Part shown: positions 8,241-15,690 of the stretch, piece by piece
How positions within the stretch are numbered: position 1 is the first letter of the stretch
Layout: each line of letters starts with the position of its first letter
DNA from: Streptomyces sp. 378
GTDB taxonomy: Bacteria > Actinomycetota > Actinomycetes > Streptomycetales > Streptomycetaceae
Length of the DNA: 64,000 nucleotides
Assembly (NCBI RefSeq): GCF_030124145.1
Contig: NZ_JASKMS010000029.1
Location: forward strand, 43,437-107,436
Direction: 5' to 3'
Position numbers and translations under genes: made by a program
Notes under the pieces: generated by a model
Database searches by the model: none
Told to the model about the DNA's origin: nothing
Seen by the model: the letters and a program-made list of their open reading frames with translations, nothing else

Positions 8241-9595
8241 CCCAGCACCTGCTTGCCCTTGGCGATCTGGTCGTTCATCTGCGAGTTCAGCTTGTCCGCC
8301 ACCTTGCCGGCCGAGGCGCCCGACTTGACCATCTGGGGCAGCACCTGGTTGAGCGTCGCGTCCAGGGCGGCCAGCTGGACGTACGGGGTGAACGTGAGCA
8401 CCTTGAAGTAGTCGAGCTCCTGCTGCTGCACTTCGAACGCCTGCTTCTGGAAGGCGGTGCCCTGGGGCATCTGCGGGCGCAGGGACTTCAGCGTCGGGAT
8501 GCCCCAGCCGCTGCTCGCCCGGTCCTTGGCGGGCTGTCCGCCGAAGTACCACTCGAAGAACTTCCAGGCCGCGTCCTTGTTCTTGGCGCCCGTGGGGATC
8601 CAGTAGCCGGTGGCGCTGAAGCAGGGGCTGATGCGGGAGCTTCCGAGCTGCGGTGCGGGAGCGAACCTGGACACCTTGGCGGCCTTGGGGTCGCCGCCTA
8701 TCGCTCCGCCGAACCAGTAGCCGTCGCAGGCGATGGCCATCCGGTTGGCCTGGTAGGTGGGCCAGTCCCAGCCGTCCGGGTTGGGGTTGACGACGTTGGG
8801 GCCGATGTCGGCCTTGGTGTACTCCAGGAGCCACCTCAGCGCCTTGAGCGCCTCGGGGGAGGAGAAGTCGACCGTGGCCAGATCCTCGGCGAACACACTG
8901 CCGCCGGCCGACGCGGTCATGCCCATGAGCTGGGAGAAGTTGCCGAGTCCGGTCGCGTTGAGCCCGTACACCTTGACCTTGCCGAGCCGGCGCTTGACCA
9001 GTTGCTTGCCGAGGTCCAGCCACTCGTCGTAGGACAGCGGCTCGGTGGCGCTCGGGTGGTCCAGCTTCGCGGCGTCGAACAGGTCGGTGCGGTACCAGAA
9101 CATCTGGTCCTGCGAGTAGTCCTTCGCCATGCCGTAGCGGGGGCCCGCGCCCTGCCGGTGGCCGTCGTAGCGCCACACGTCGTTGACCGGGTCGAGGTCG
9201 GAGGGCTTGAGGACCGAACTCTTGGCGAAGTACGGGTCCAGGTTCTCCATCAGCCCGCGGGCGGCGAAGTAGGGAGTCTCCACGGCGCCCAGGCCGCGCA
9301 CGAGGTCCGGCGGGTTCTTGGCCGCCAGCATGGCGTTCAGCTTGGTGTCGTCGGAGCTGATGAGCCGGATCTTGATCCCCAGGGCCTGCTCGGCGGCCTG
9401 GATGGTCTTCTTGTCCAGCTCGTTGTCCTGCGACATCACGGTGAGCGTCGTCTTGGAGCTTCCTCCGCCACCGCTGCTCGAACCGTCGTCGACCGTCGCG
9501 GCGCAGGCGGACAGTGCGGAGGCGCCGAGCGCGGCACCGGCGGAGACGGCGAGGAAGCGCCGTCTGTCGAGAGAGGTCGTCGTCGACATGGGCAT
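8237..9595 (-). CDS. Extracellular sugar-binding lipoprotein of ABC importer (Tat-exported)
   Basis: A 452-residue binding protein. The ATG at 9595 is chosen for GAAAGG about 9 nt upstream; the frame stays open to 9808 but that part is low-complexity leader. The N-terminus has twin arginines (DRRRFLAVSAG) and a lipobox LSAC, so it is probably a Tat-exported lipoprotein. The mature part is an SBP_bac_1 fold (TLTVMSQDNELDKKTIQAAE; WYRTDLFDAAKL; YWIPTGAKNKDAAWKFFEW). It is first in a leftward operon of importer and sugar-catabolic genes, behind a leader of roughly 390 nt that holds a strong stem-loop. Confidence 0.93.
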   Translation of the reverse strand: MPMSTTTSLDRRRFLAVSAGAALGASALSACAATVDDGSSSGGGGSSKTTLTVMSQDNELDKKTIQAAEQALGIKIRLISSDDTKLNAMLAAKNPPDLVRGLGAVETPYFAARGLMENLDPYFAKSSVLKPSDLDPVNDVWRYDGHRQGAGPRYGMAKDYSQDQMFWYRTDLFDAAKLDHPSATEPLSYDEWLDLGKQLVKRRLGKVKVYGLNATGLGNFSQLMGMTASAGGSVFAEDLATVDFSSPEALKALRWLLEYTKADIGPNVVNPNPDGWDWPTYQANRMAIACDGYWFGGAIGGDPKAAKVSRFAPAPQLGSSRISPCFSATGYWIPTGAKNKDAAWKFFEWYFGGQPAKDRASSGWGIPTLKSLRPQMPQGTAFQKQAFEVQQQELDYFKVLTFTPYVQLAALDATLNQVLPQMVKSGASAGKVADKLNSQMNDQIAKGKQVLG

Positions 9596-9611
9596 GCTGA
9601 TGGGCCTTTCG

Positions 9612-9665
9612 TGCGGGACGTACGCGGGTGCGGGACGTACGACGGCTGCGGAACGTACGACGGGT
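9612..9665. repeat. Three tandem ~18-bp repeats in operon leader
   Basis: Three near-identical copies of TGCGGGACGTACGACGGC (17, 18 and 18 bp) lie just upstream of the binding-protein start, in its untranslated leader. Each holds the palindrome GTAC. They may be slippage products or a repeated protein-binding site. Nothing else supports a role. Confidence 0.6.
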
Positions 9666-9862
9666 GCGTGGCGGCATGAGGGGCTGCCGCCGGGAAGAGA
9701 ACGGAGAGCACGGCGGCCGGTGGGACACCGGCGCGCTCGGCGGTGGTGCGAGATGCCCTTGACCGGGCGCATCCGTCTTTCGTCGACGGGTGCGCGCACC
9801 GGTGTCATGGGGCCGCGGAGTGCGACGGTGGTCGCGTCCGCGGTGAACCCCGGGGCGGCTCC

Positions 9863-9897
9863 TCGGCCACAGCTGACTCCACATCAGCTGTGGCCGA
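9863..9897 (-). promoter_or_regulatory. Perfect 14-bp stem-loop in 5' leader of transport operon
   Basis: Arms at 9863-9876 (TCGGCCACAGCTGA) and 9884-9897 are perfect reverse complements with a 7-nt loop. The hairpin lies about 90-125 nt into the predicted leftward transcript and about 270 nt before the first start codon. No T-run follows, so it is more likely an mRNA structure, an attenuator or a dimeric-regulator site than a simple terminator. Confidence 0.6.
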
Positions 9898-9975
9898 CAT
9901 CAGGATGCAGTCGGTATGTTCCGGTCTCTAGGGCTCTGCTCAGACTTGTCGCTTATTTCCGTCTGAGGAAACCGG

Positions 9976-10024
9976 TTGACTGAAACTTTCGCGAACGTTA
10001 GGTTGCGTCGCCAGAAGGTGTCAA
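9976..10024. promoter_or_regulatory. Overlapping divergent promoters with LacI-type operator
   Basis: Rightward: -35 TTGACT (9976-9981), 17-bp spacer, -10 TAGGTT (9999-10004). Leftward: -35 TTGACA (10024-10019 on the minus strand), 18-bp spacer, -10 TAACGT (10000-9995). Between and across them lies the 16-bp near-palindrome AACTTTCGCGAACGTT (9984-9999, one mismatched pair, central CG), in the style of LacI/GalR operators. A repressor bound here would block both arms. The adjacent LacI-family gene is the obvious candidate. Confidence 0.7.
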
Positions 10025-10094
10025 GAGGTTGTAATGAGTCACCCTCGGCCCGTGGCAGCGGTCCAGGACAACACTCATCGGAGAGGGGGAACAC

Positions 10095-11135
10095 GTGCCG
10101 GAACAACCCGTCAGGGCCAGGCTCGTGGACGTGGCACACGCGGCCGGCGTCTCCAAGGCCACCGTGTCCAAGGTGCTCAACGGCCGGCAGGACCTGTCCG
10201 TGCGGCCGGAGACCCGCCGACGTGTCCACGAGGCCGCCGAGGCGCTCGGCTACCGGCCGCACTCCGGGGCACGGGCCCTGGCCGGTGCCAGCACCCACGC
10301 ACTGGCCCTGCTGGTCCCCGCCCTCGGCAACCCCACGTACGTCACCATCGCCCGCGGCGCCTACCAGCGGGCCCGCGAGCTGGGCTATCTCTCCCTGCTG
10401 GCCGAGGACTTCGACGGGCAGGAAGCCGACGAGTCCTTCAACGACCTGGTGCAGGAGGGCAGGGTCGACGGACTGCTCATCGCCTCGGCCCGCCCCGGTC
10501 ACCCTCTCCTGGACGCCCTGAACCGCAGCGCGGTCCCCCACGTCTTCCTCAACCGCTCGGTCGAGGGCTCCGGACGCAACGTCACCATGGACGTCGCCCG
10601 CTCCAGCGTGACCGCGCTCGACCACCTGCACGGCCTCGGGCACCGCACGGTCGGCCATATCGCGGGTCCCTCCGGGATCACCCCCAGCGAGGTCCGCAAG
10701 GAGGCGTTCCTGCGCCACGCCGGCACACTGGGACTGGACGCGGCTCCGGTCGCGTCCGGCGACTTCACCGAGGACGGGGGCGGCTCGGCCGCGCGGGAAC
10801 TGCTGAGCGGGGGCGGGCATCCGCCGGTCACCGCCCTGTACACCAGCTCGCTCGCCCAGGCGATAGGCGCCATGGCCGCGATCAGGGACCTCGGCCTCCG
10901 CATCCCGGAGGACGTCTCCGTGGTCGGCAACGACGACCTGCCCGTGGCCGCGCACCTCCATCCTCCGCTGACCACCGTCGCGATGCCCCTGTACGAGCTG
11001 GGGACAGCCGCCGTGGACGCCCTGGTGGCCACCATCGAGGGCAGGACGGTGGGAGACGTCCTCGTACCGACCGAGCCGCAGCTGGTGCTGCGCGGCTCCA
11101 CGGCCAGACCGGCAGACCCGGGAGGAACGCCATGA
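10095..11135 (+). CDS. LacI/GalR-family transcriptional regulator
   Basis: A 346-residue regulator starting at GTG 10095, preceded by GGAGAGGGGG. The N-terminal HTH reads LVDVAHAAGVSKATVSKVLN, followed by the hinge helix ALGYRPHSGARALAG. A periplasmic-binding-like effector domain follows (LVPALGNPTYVTIARGA, VDGLLIASARPGHP, VVGNDDLPVAAHLHPPLTTV). It lies between the divergent importer operon and the SDR/DgoD genes, and overlaps the SDR gene by four bases. A role as local repressor acting at the 9984-9999 palindrome is inferred. The inducer is probably a galactoside or sugar acid. Confidence 0.93.
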   Translation: MPEQPVRARLVDVAHAAGVSKATVSKVLNGRQDLSVRPETRRRVHEAAEALGYRPHSGARALAGASTHALALLVPALGNPTYVTIARGAYQRARELGYLSLLAEDFDGQEADESFNDLVQEGRVDGLLIASARPGHPLLDALNRSAVPHVFLNRSVEGSGRNVTMDVARSSVTALDHLHGLGHRTVGHIAGPSGITPSEVRKEAFLRHAGTLGLDAAPVASGDFTEDGGGSAARELLSGGGHPPVTALYTSSLAQAIGAMAAIRDLGLRIPEDVSVVGNDDLPVAAHLHPPLTTVAMPLYELGTAAVDALVATIEGRTVGDVLVPTEPQLVLRGSTARPADPGGTP

Positions 11136-11902
11136 CCCTCGCCGCCGCGGCACCGGCACGTTTCACCGGCCGGACGGCCCTGCTCACCGCGGCCGGCTCC
11201 GGCATCGGGGCGGCCACCGCCCGCCGGCTGGCGGCGGAGGGAGCGTCCGTCCTCGTCACCGACGTGGACGCCAAGGCCGCCCATGGCGTGGCCGAGGAGA
11301 TCCGCGCGGGGGGAGGGCGGGCACAGGACCGGCTCCTCGACGTCACCTCGCCGGGTCAGTGGGCCGCGGCCGTCGCCGAGGCCGAGTCCTGGACCGGACG
11401 CCTCGACGTGCTCCACCTCAACGCCGGCCGCAACCTGCCCGGAGCGGCCCACGAACTCGACGACACCGCCTGGCACGACCAGCTGCGGCTCGGCCTCGAC
11501 TCCGTCTTCTACGGCGTCCGGGCCGCGGTGCCCCTCCTCAGGACGGCCGGCGGCGCGGTGGTGATCACCTCCTCGGTGCACGCGGCGATCGGCTTCAAGG
11601 GCTTCCCCGCGTACGCGGCCGCCAAGGGCGGGATCGACGCCCTCGTACGCCAGCTGGCCGTCGAGTACGCAGGACAGATCAGGTTCAACGCCATCCTGCC
11701 CGGAGCCGTGGTCACCGCCCTGTGGGCCGAGACACCCCCCGAGTACAAGGCGCAGACCGTCGCGCGCACCCCGATCGGCAGACTCGGCGCCCCGGAGGAC
11801 ATCGCCGCCGCCGTGGCCTTCCTCGCCTCCGAGGACGCCTCCTTCATCACCGGCCAGAACCTCCTCGTGGACGGTGGCCGCAGCATCAGCTCCCAGGAAT
11901 AG
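11132..11902 (+). CDS. SDR-family NAD(P)-dependent sugar dehydrogenase
   Basis: A 256-residue classical short-chain dehydrogenase. The ATG at 11132 overlaps the regulator stop (ATGA) and has GGAGGAA upstream. The Rossmann motif TAAGSGIG, the NAG motif in HLNAGRN, and the Ser/Tyr/Lys triad (ITSSVHA, YAAAK) are all present, ending with the family C-terminus GQNLLVDGG. With a lactonase and a galactonate dehydratase in the same regulon it most likely oxidises an aldose (D-galactose is the best candidate) at C1 to the lactone. Other sugar or sugar-acid substrates cannot be excluded from sequence. Confidence 0.85.
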   Translation: MTLAAAAPARFTGRTALLTAAGSGIGAATARRLAAEGASVLVTDVDAKAAHGVAEEIRAGGGRAQDRLLDVTSPGQWAAAVAEAESWTGRLDVLHLNAGRNLPGAAHELDDTAWHDQLRLGLDSVFYGVRAAVPLLRTAGGAVVITSSVHAAIGFKGFPAYAAAKGGIDALVRQLAVEYAGQIRFNAILPGAVVTALWAETPPEYKAQTVARTPIGRLGAPEDIAAAVAFLASEDASFITGQNLLVDGGRSISSQE

Positions 11903-12101
11903 GCCGCCGCGCCTTGCCCCGCCCCGGGCGATCGCAGCGCCGACCGCGCACCCGGACAGCGGCCCCTCCGCACACCAACGCCCTCTCTCCTCCACCGGGC
12001 GGGCAGCTCCCCGAGCCCGCTCCGGCCACGACCGACTCACCGCCACCAAGCCCCGGCCCGACGCCAGGCCGTACACCGCGCAGGACCCGGAGGTCCACCC
12101 C

Positions 12102-13247
12102 ATGAAGATCACTGGATACGAGCTCTTCCTCGTCGAGCCGCGCTGGCTCTTCCTGCGCGTCGACACCGACGAGGGCATCTCCGGCTGGGGCGAGCCGATA
12201 GTCGAGGGCAAGGCCCACACCGTCGCCCGCTGTGTCGAGGAGATGTTCGACTACCTGGTCGGCCAGGACCCGGCCAGGATCGAGGAGCACTGGCAGGTGC
12301 TCGCCAAGAGCGGCTTCTATCGCGGCGGCGTCGTCCTGAGCAGCGCCCTCGCCGGAATCGACCAGGCCCTGTGGGACATCGCGGGCAAGACCCATGACGT
12401 CCCGGTCCACCAGCTCCTCGGCGGCCACGTGCGCGACCGGGTACGCGTCTACGGCTGGGTCGGCGGCGAAACCCCCGAGGAACTGGCCGAGTCGGCCGCC
12501 GAGCAGGTCGCCAAGGGCATGACGGCCGTCAAGCTGAACCCCTGCGGCCAACTGGAGCCGCTCGGCACACCCGCCGCGATCAACGCCATCGTGGACGGGG
12601 TGAGCGCGGTCCGCGAGGCCATCGGGCCGGAGCGCGACCTGGCCCTGGACTTCCACGGCCGGTTCAGCGGGGCGATGTCCCGCCGCGTCCTGCCCTTCCT
12701 GGAGCCGCTCCTGCCACTCTTCGTCGAAGAACCCGTACTGCCGGAGTTCTCCCAGGACCTCGGGGACGTGGTGCGCTCCACCTCCATCCCCATCGCCACC
12801 GGCGAACGGCTGTACTCCCGCTGGGACTTCCGCTCGGTGCTCTCCGACGGCATCGCCGTGGCCCAGCCCGACATCAGCCACGCCGGCGGAATCTCCGAGA
12901 CCCGCCGGATCGCCGCGATGGCCGAGGCGTACGACGTCCTGGTGGCACCGCACTGCCCGCTCGGCCCGATCGCCCTCGCGGCCAGCCTGCAACTCGACTT
13001 CGCGATCCCCAACTTCCTCATCCAGGAACAGGCGCTGGGCATCGGCTACGGCGACAGCAGCGGACTGCTGGACTACCTCGCCGACACCACGCCCTTCACG
13101 TTCCGCGACGGCTACATCGACCGCCCCACGGCCCCCGGCCTCGGCATCACCATCGACGAGGACGCCGTCCGTGCCGCCGCCGAACGAGGCCACCGCTGGC
13201 GCAACCCGGTCTGGCGCAACACGGACGGTTCACTGGCCTCCTGGTAG
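12102..13247 (+). CDS. dgoD: D-galactonate dehydratase, DgoD type
   Basis: A 381-residue enolase-superfamily enzyme, nearly the length of E. coli DgoD (382) and alike along its full length. Metal ligands Asp183, Glu209 and Glu235 and catalytic His185 (ALDFHGR) fall at the same positions as recalled for the E. coli enzyme; the second His is 284 in APHCPLGPIALAA. The start KITGYELFLVEPRW and the end WRNPVWRNTDGSLASW also fit. It converts D-galactonate to 2-keto-3-deoxy-galactonate. It follows the SDR gene after about 200 bp. The ATG at 12102 is chosen because homology starts there. Confidence 0.92.
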   Translation: MKITGYELFLVEPRWLFLRVDTDEGISGWGEPIVEGKAHTVARCVEEMFDYLVGQDPARIEEHWQVLAKSGFYRGGVVLSSALAGIDQALWDIAGKTHDVPVHQLLGGHVRDRVRVYGWVGGETPEELAESAAEQVAKGMTAVKLNPCGQLEPLGTPAAINAIVDGVSAVREAIGPERDLALDFHGRFSGAMSRRVLPFLEPLLPLFVEEPVLPEFSQDLGDVVRSTSIPIATGERLYSRWDFRSVLSDGIAVAQPDISHAGGISETRRIAAMAEAYDVLVAPHCPLGPIALAASLQLDFAIPNFLIQEQALGIGYGDSSGLLDYLADTTPFTFRDGYIDRPTAPGLGITIDEDAVRAAAERGHRWRNPVWRNTDGSLASW

Positions 13248-13634
13248 CCGGTGGCAGGGTCCGGCCCCGGCGCCGTCCCTCCAGCACCCAACGGATGGGC
13301 GGCGTCCGCCGGGCGGCTGGCGCATGGCCCCAACGGCGACGCCCGCATCGGCCACCACAACAGCCACGAAACCGAGGTTGCCCCGGCCTGGCTCGCAGCG
13401 GCTTGGAGGCCGACGGGATCGGTCGGCATCCACCTCGGCGCGCAGGTAAGCCCGCCGCCCCACGGCTGCCTCGCGCAGCCTGACCTTCCTCCGCCGAGCA
13501 GCGTCACCTGCGCACTGGTTCAGGTCGGATCGGCGGGGCAGCAACGCTGGGTCAGCTGCCCAGCCGGCCTGGTGTTCGGTGGACGGCTGGCTGCGTCAAT
13601 GGGCATTGCCTGCACGGTCGCTGCCGGCGACGAC
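13248..13634. other. Intergenic region with no recognisable gene
   Basis: About 390 bp between the dehydratase and the decayed ABC ATPase gene. Several short GC-rich open frames exist on both strands but none has a domain, a Shine-Dalgarno site or convincing codon bias. Likely debris plus the 3' untranslated regions of two converging genes. Confidence 0.5.
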
Positions 13635-14289
13635 TTAGGCGTAGCCGCCCGCCTCTTCCAGATCCCGCGAGGATCCGAGGAAGACCATGCGGGATGTACA
13701 GAGGACGAGCGCGCTGTCGCAGCAGGCGTGCACGTCCTCCATGAGGTGGGTGGCCAGGACCACGGTCGTGGTGGCGCTCAACTGCCGGAGCAAGGCGTGG
13801 AAGCGGTCCCGCTCGGCCGGATCGAGGCCGGTGGTGGGCTCGCCGAGCGGAAGCAGCTGAGGGTTGTTCACCAGGGCTTGGGCGATCCCGACCCGGCGTC
13901 GCATTCCGCCGGAGAGGGTGCGGTACTCGGCGTCCATCCGTGGGGTCAGGCCGACTTGGTCGACGACACGTTCCACCACGTCGAGAGCGCCACGGTTCGG
14001 CATGTCCTTGAGCCAGGCGGCGTAGCTGACGCACTCCCGTACCGTGAAGCCCCGGAAGAACGTCTGCGGTAGGTAGCCGAGGCGGCGGCGGATCTCCAGG
14101 CGTTCGGCGGGACGCCGGGGATCGCGTCCCAGCAGCTTCAGTTCCCCCTCCACCACTGCTGCCGCCGTGGACAGTACGCGTAACAGGGAACTCTTCCTGC
14201 TCCGTTGGGGCCGAGCAGGGCGTGGACGCCGTGCCCAGGTCCAGATCGAGGCTGTCCACGGCGGTGGTGCGGTGGTGTCGAACGGTCAA
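13635..14289 (-). pseudogene. Decayed ABC transporter ATPase gene (two frameshifts around the P-loop)
   Basis: On the minus strand an ABC ATPase is spread over three frames. AVDSLDLDLG lies in one frame, GVHALLGPNGAG (Walker A) in the next, then SSLLRVLSTAAAVVEGELKL through LSGGMRRRVGIAQAL to the end in the third. The breaks near 14240 and 14195 each fit the loss of one base. In addition the Walker B Asp is replaced (LLPLGEPTTGLDP instead of DEP). The motif order and the ATHLMEDV switch region match CcmA/NatA-type exporters. If the frameshifts are not sequencing errors the gene is dead; the Walker B change argues that they are real. Confidence 0.75.
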
Positions 14290-14304
14290 TCGGGGGGGCG
14301 CTGA

Positions 14305-14613
14305 TCACCGGGACCTGGCAGCTCGCGGAATGGGCAGGGCCACCGGATGGTCGTGCAACTCGGCCGCGGCGGTGAGCACCGGAAGGCCGACGGCGGGCAG
14401 CAGGGCGGTCGTGACCGCCTGGCCGCGGACCGTTGCGTCGGTGACGGTGAACAGGGCGAGCAGAGCGGCGAGACCGCCGGTGACGGCACCCGCGAGGGAA
14501 TGCCCGGCGAGGCCGCACACGGTGACCGCGAGCGCGACGCCGAGCACGGCACGCGCGCCGAACCGCAACCGCGTCCGCCCCGGATCCGGAGCCATGAACA
14601 CCCTCTTCAGCAC
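14305..14613 (-). pseudogene. N-terminal fragment of a FUSC-family membrane transporter
   Basis: A 102-residue open frame with hydrophobic segments (ARAVLGVALAVTVCGLAGHS and AGAVTGGLAALLALFTVTDA) resembling the first helices of FUSC/aromatic-acid-exporter proteins, which are normally several hundred residues long. It stops soon after AAELHDHPVALPIP. Only the start remains, so a pseudogene is favoured. It lies head-to-tail with the decayed ABC ATPase gene. Confidence 0.5.
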
Positions 14614-14811
14614 CGCTTACCGCCCCCTTCTCGACGCCGGGCATGAGTACGCATGAAAAAGGCGCCGCGGGGTCCGCAGCGCCATCGACTCCCCCATATG
14701 AGTATCTCGGAGGCCACTGGCTCAACCGACTGCTTCTAGACTGGTCCATTGGTACTGCCGGCGCGGCTGAGGTACGGCCGCGGCAGAGCCAACGGACGAG
14801 GAGGACGCGCC

Positions 14812-15288
14812 ATGCCCGTGGACGAGCTCGACACCCGCATCCTGCGGTTGCTGCTGAAGCAGCCGGGCACCAGCGTGCGCGAGTACGCCCGGATCCTCGG
14901 CGTGGCGCGGGGCACCCTGCAGGCCCGGCTCGACCGGCTGGAGCGCGACGGCGTGATCACCGGCACGGCAGCGACCCTCTCCCCCGCCGCACTCGGGCAT
15001 CCGGTGCTCGCGTTCGTGCACATCGAGGTCACCCAGGGCCATCTCGACGAGGTGGGTGACGCGCTGGCGGCGGTACCGGAGATCGTGGAGGCCTTCTCGA
15101 TCACCGGTGGCGGGGATCTGCTGGCCCGGGTGGTGGCGCGGGACAACGCGCACCTGGAGGACCTCGTCCAGAAGCTGATCAGCATGCCCGGGGTGGTGCG
15201 CACCCGGACCGAGGTCGCCCTGCGCGAACGCGTCTCCCACCGGATGCTGCCGTTGGTGGAGTCGATCGGGCGGTCGGCCCGCGGATGA
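14812..15288 (+). CDS. Lrp/AsnC-family transcriptional regulator
   Basis: A 158-residue regulator with an ideal GAGGAGG upstream of ATG 14812. The N-terminal HTH is LDTRILRLLLKQPGTSVREY with ARILGVARGTLQARLDRLER. A RAM/AsnC ligand domain follows (LAFVHIEVTQGHLDEVGDAL, FSITGGGDLLARVVARD, GVVRTRTEVAL). Such proteins sense amino acids. It overlaps the HAD remnant by four bases. The intact divergent neighbour it might control is missing because the genes to the left are decayed. Confidence 0.92.
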   Translation: MPVDELDTRILRLLLKQPGTSVREYARILGVARGTLQARLDRLERDGVITGTAATLSPAALGHPVLAFVHIEVTQGHLDEVGDALAAVPEIVEAFSITGGGDLLARVVARDNAHLEDLVQKLISMPGVVRTRTEVALRERVSHRMLPLVESIGRSARG

Positions 15289-15566
15289 TCTTCGCCATCG
15301 CGGCGGTGCCGGCCGGAACCGGGCTGGACGCGCATCTGTCCACCGTCGTCTCCGCCGACGAGGTCGCGCACGCCAAGCCCACTCCCGGCATCTTCCTGGA
15401 GGCGGCCCGCCGGCTGGGAGCGTCCCCCTCCGACCGCGTCGTACCGGAGGACGTGGCTCCGGGCGTCGCCGCCGCGCACGCGGCGGGCATGCGGCGCATC
15501 GCGATCCCGTACGTCCCGGCGCGGGCCGCGTACGACTGGCTCGTGAGCCGGGCCCCACTCTCCTGA
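15285..15566 (+). pseudogene. C-terminal remnant of a HAD-superfamily phosphatase
   Basis: A 93-residue frame starting ATG 15285 and overlapping the Lrp gene stop. It keeps HAD motif III (AHAKPTPGIFLEAARRLG) and motif IV with the following helix (VVPEDVAPGVAAAHAAGMRR), but lacks motif I (DxDGT) and the cap. It cannot be a working phosphatase alone. It looks like the 3' end of a beta-phosphoglucomutase-like gene joined to the regulator by deletion. Confidence 0.7.
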
Positions 15567-15585
15567 AGTCACCTCGCCCGACCCG

Positions 15586-15649
15586 TTGACGCTCCCCCGT
15601 CCCATCCCTAGGGTCTGGTCGATCATCCGCACAGCGTTCGAAATTTCGA
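15586..15649 (+). promoter_or_regulatory. Promoter and 12-bp palindromic operator of the GH127 gene
   Basis: -35 TTGACG (15586-15591), 17-bp spacer and -10 TAGGGT (15609-15614) form a good housekeeping promoter. About 17 bp past the expected start of transcription is the perfect palindrome TCGAAATTTCGA (15638-15649), placed to act as a roadblock repressor site. The GH127 start codon follows at 15691. Confidence 0.6.
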
Positions 15650-15690
15650 CATCACTAGTCAGAGCATCGTGGACCCGTGGAGGAGCACCC

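Noticed and set aside
9596..9808. In-frame extension of the sugar-binding protein upstream of 9595
   Set aside because: It is low-complexity, made partly of the 18-bp repeats, has no Shine-Dalgarno, and would bury the Tat signal inside the protein.
13635..14156. Functional ABC exporter ATPase of 173 residues
   Set aside because: It lacks Walker A in frame and has GEP instead of DEP. The P-loop is visible only in other frames.
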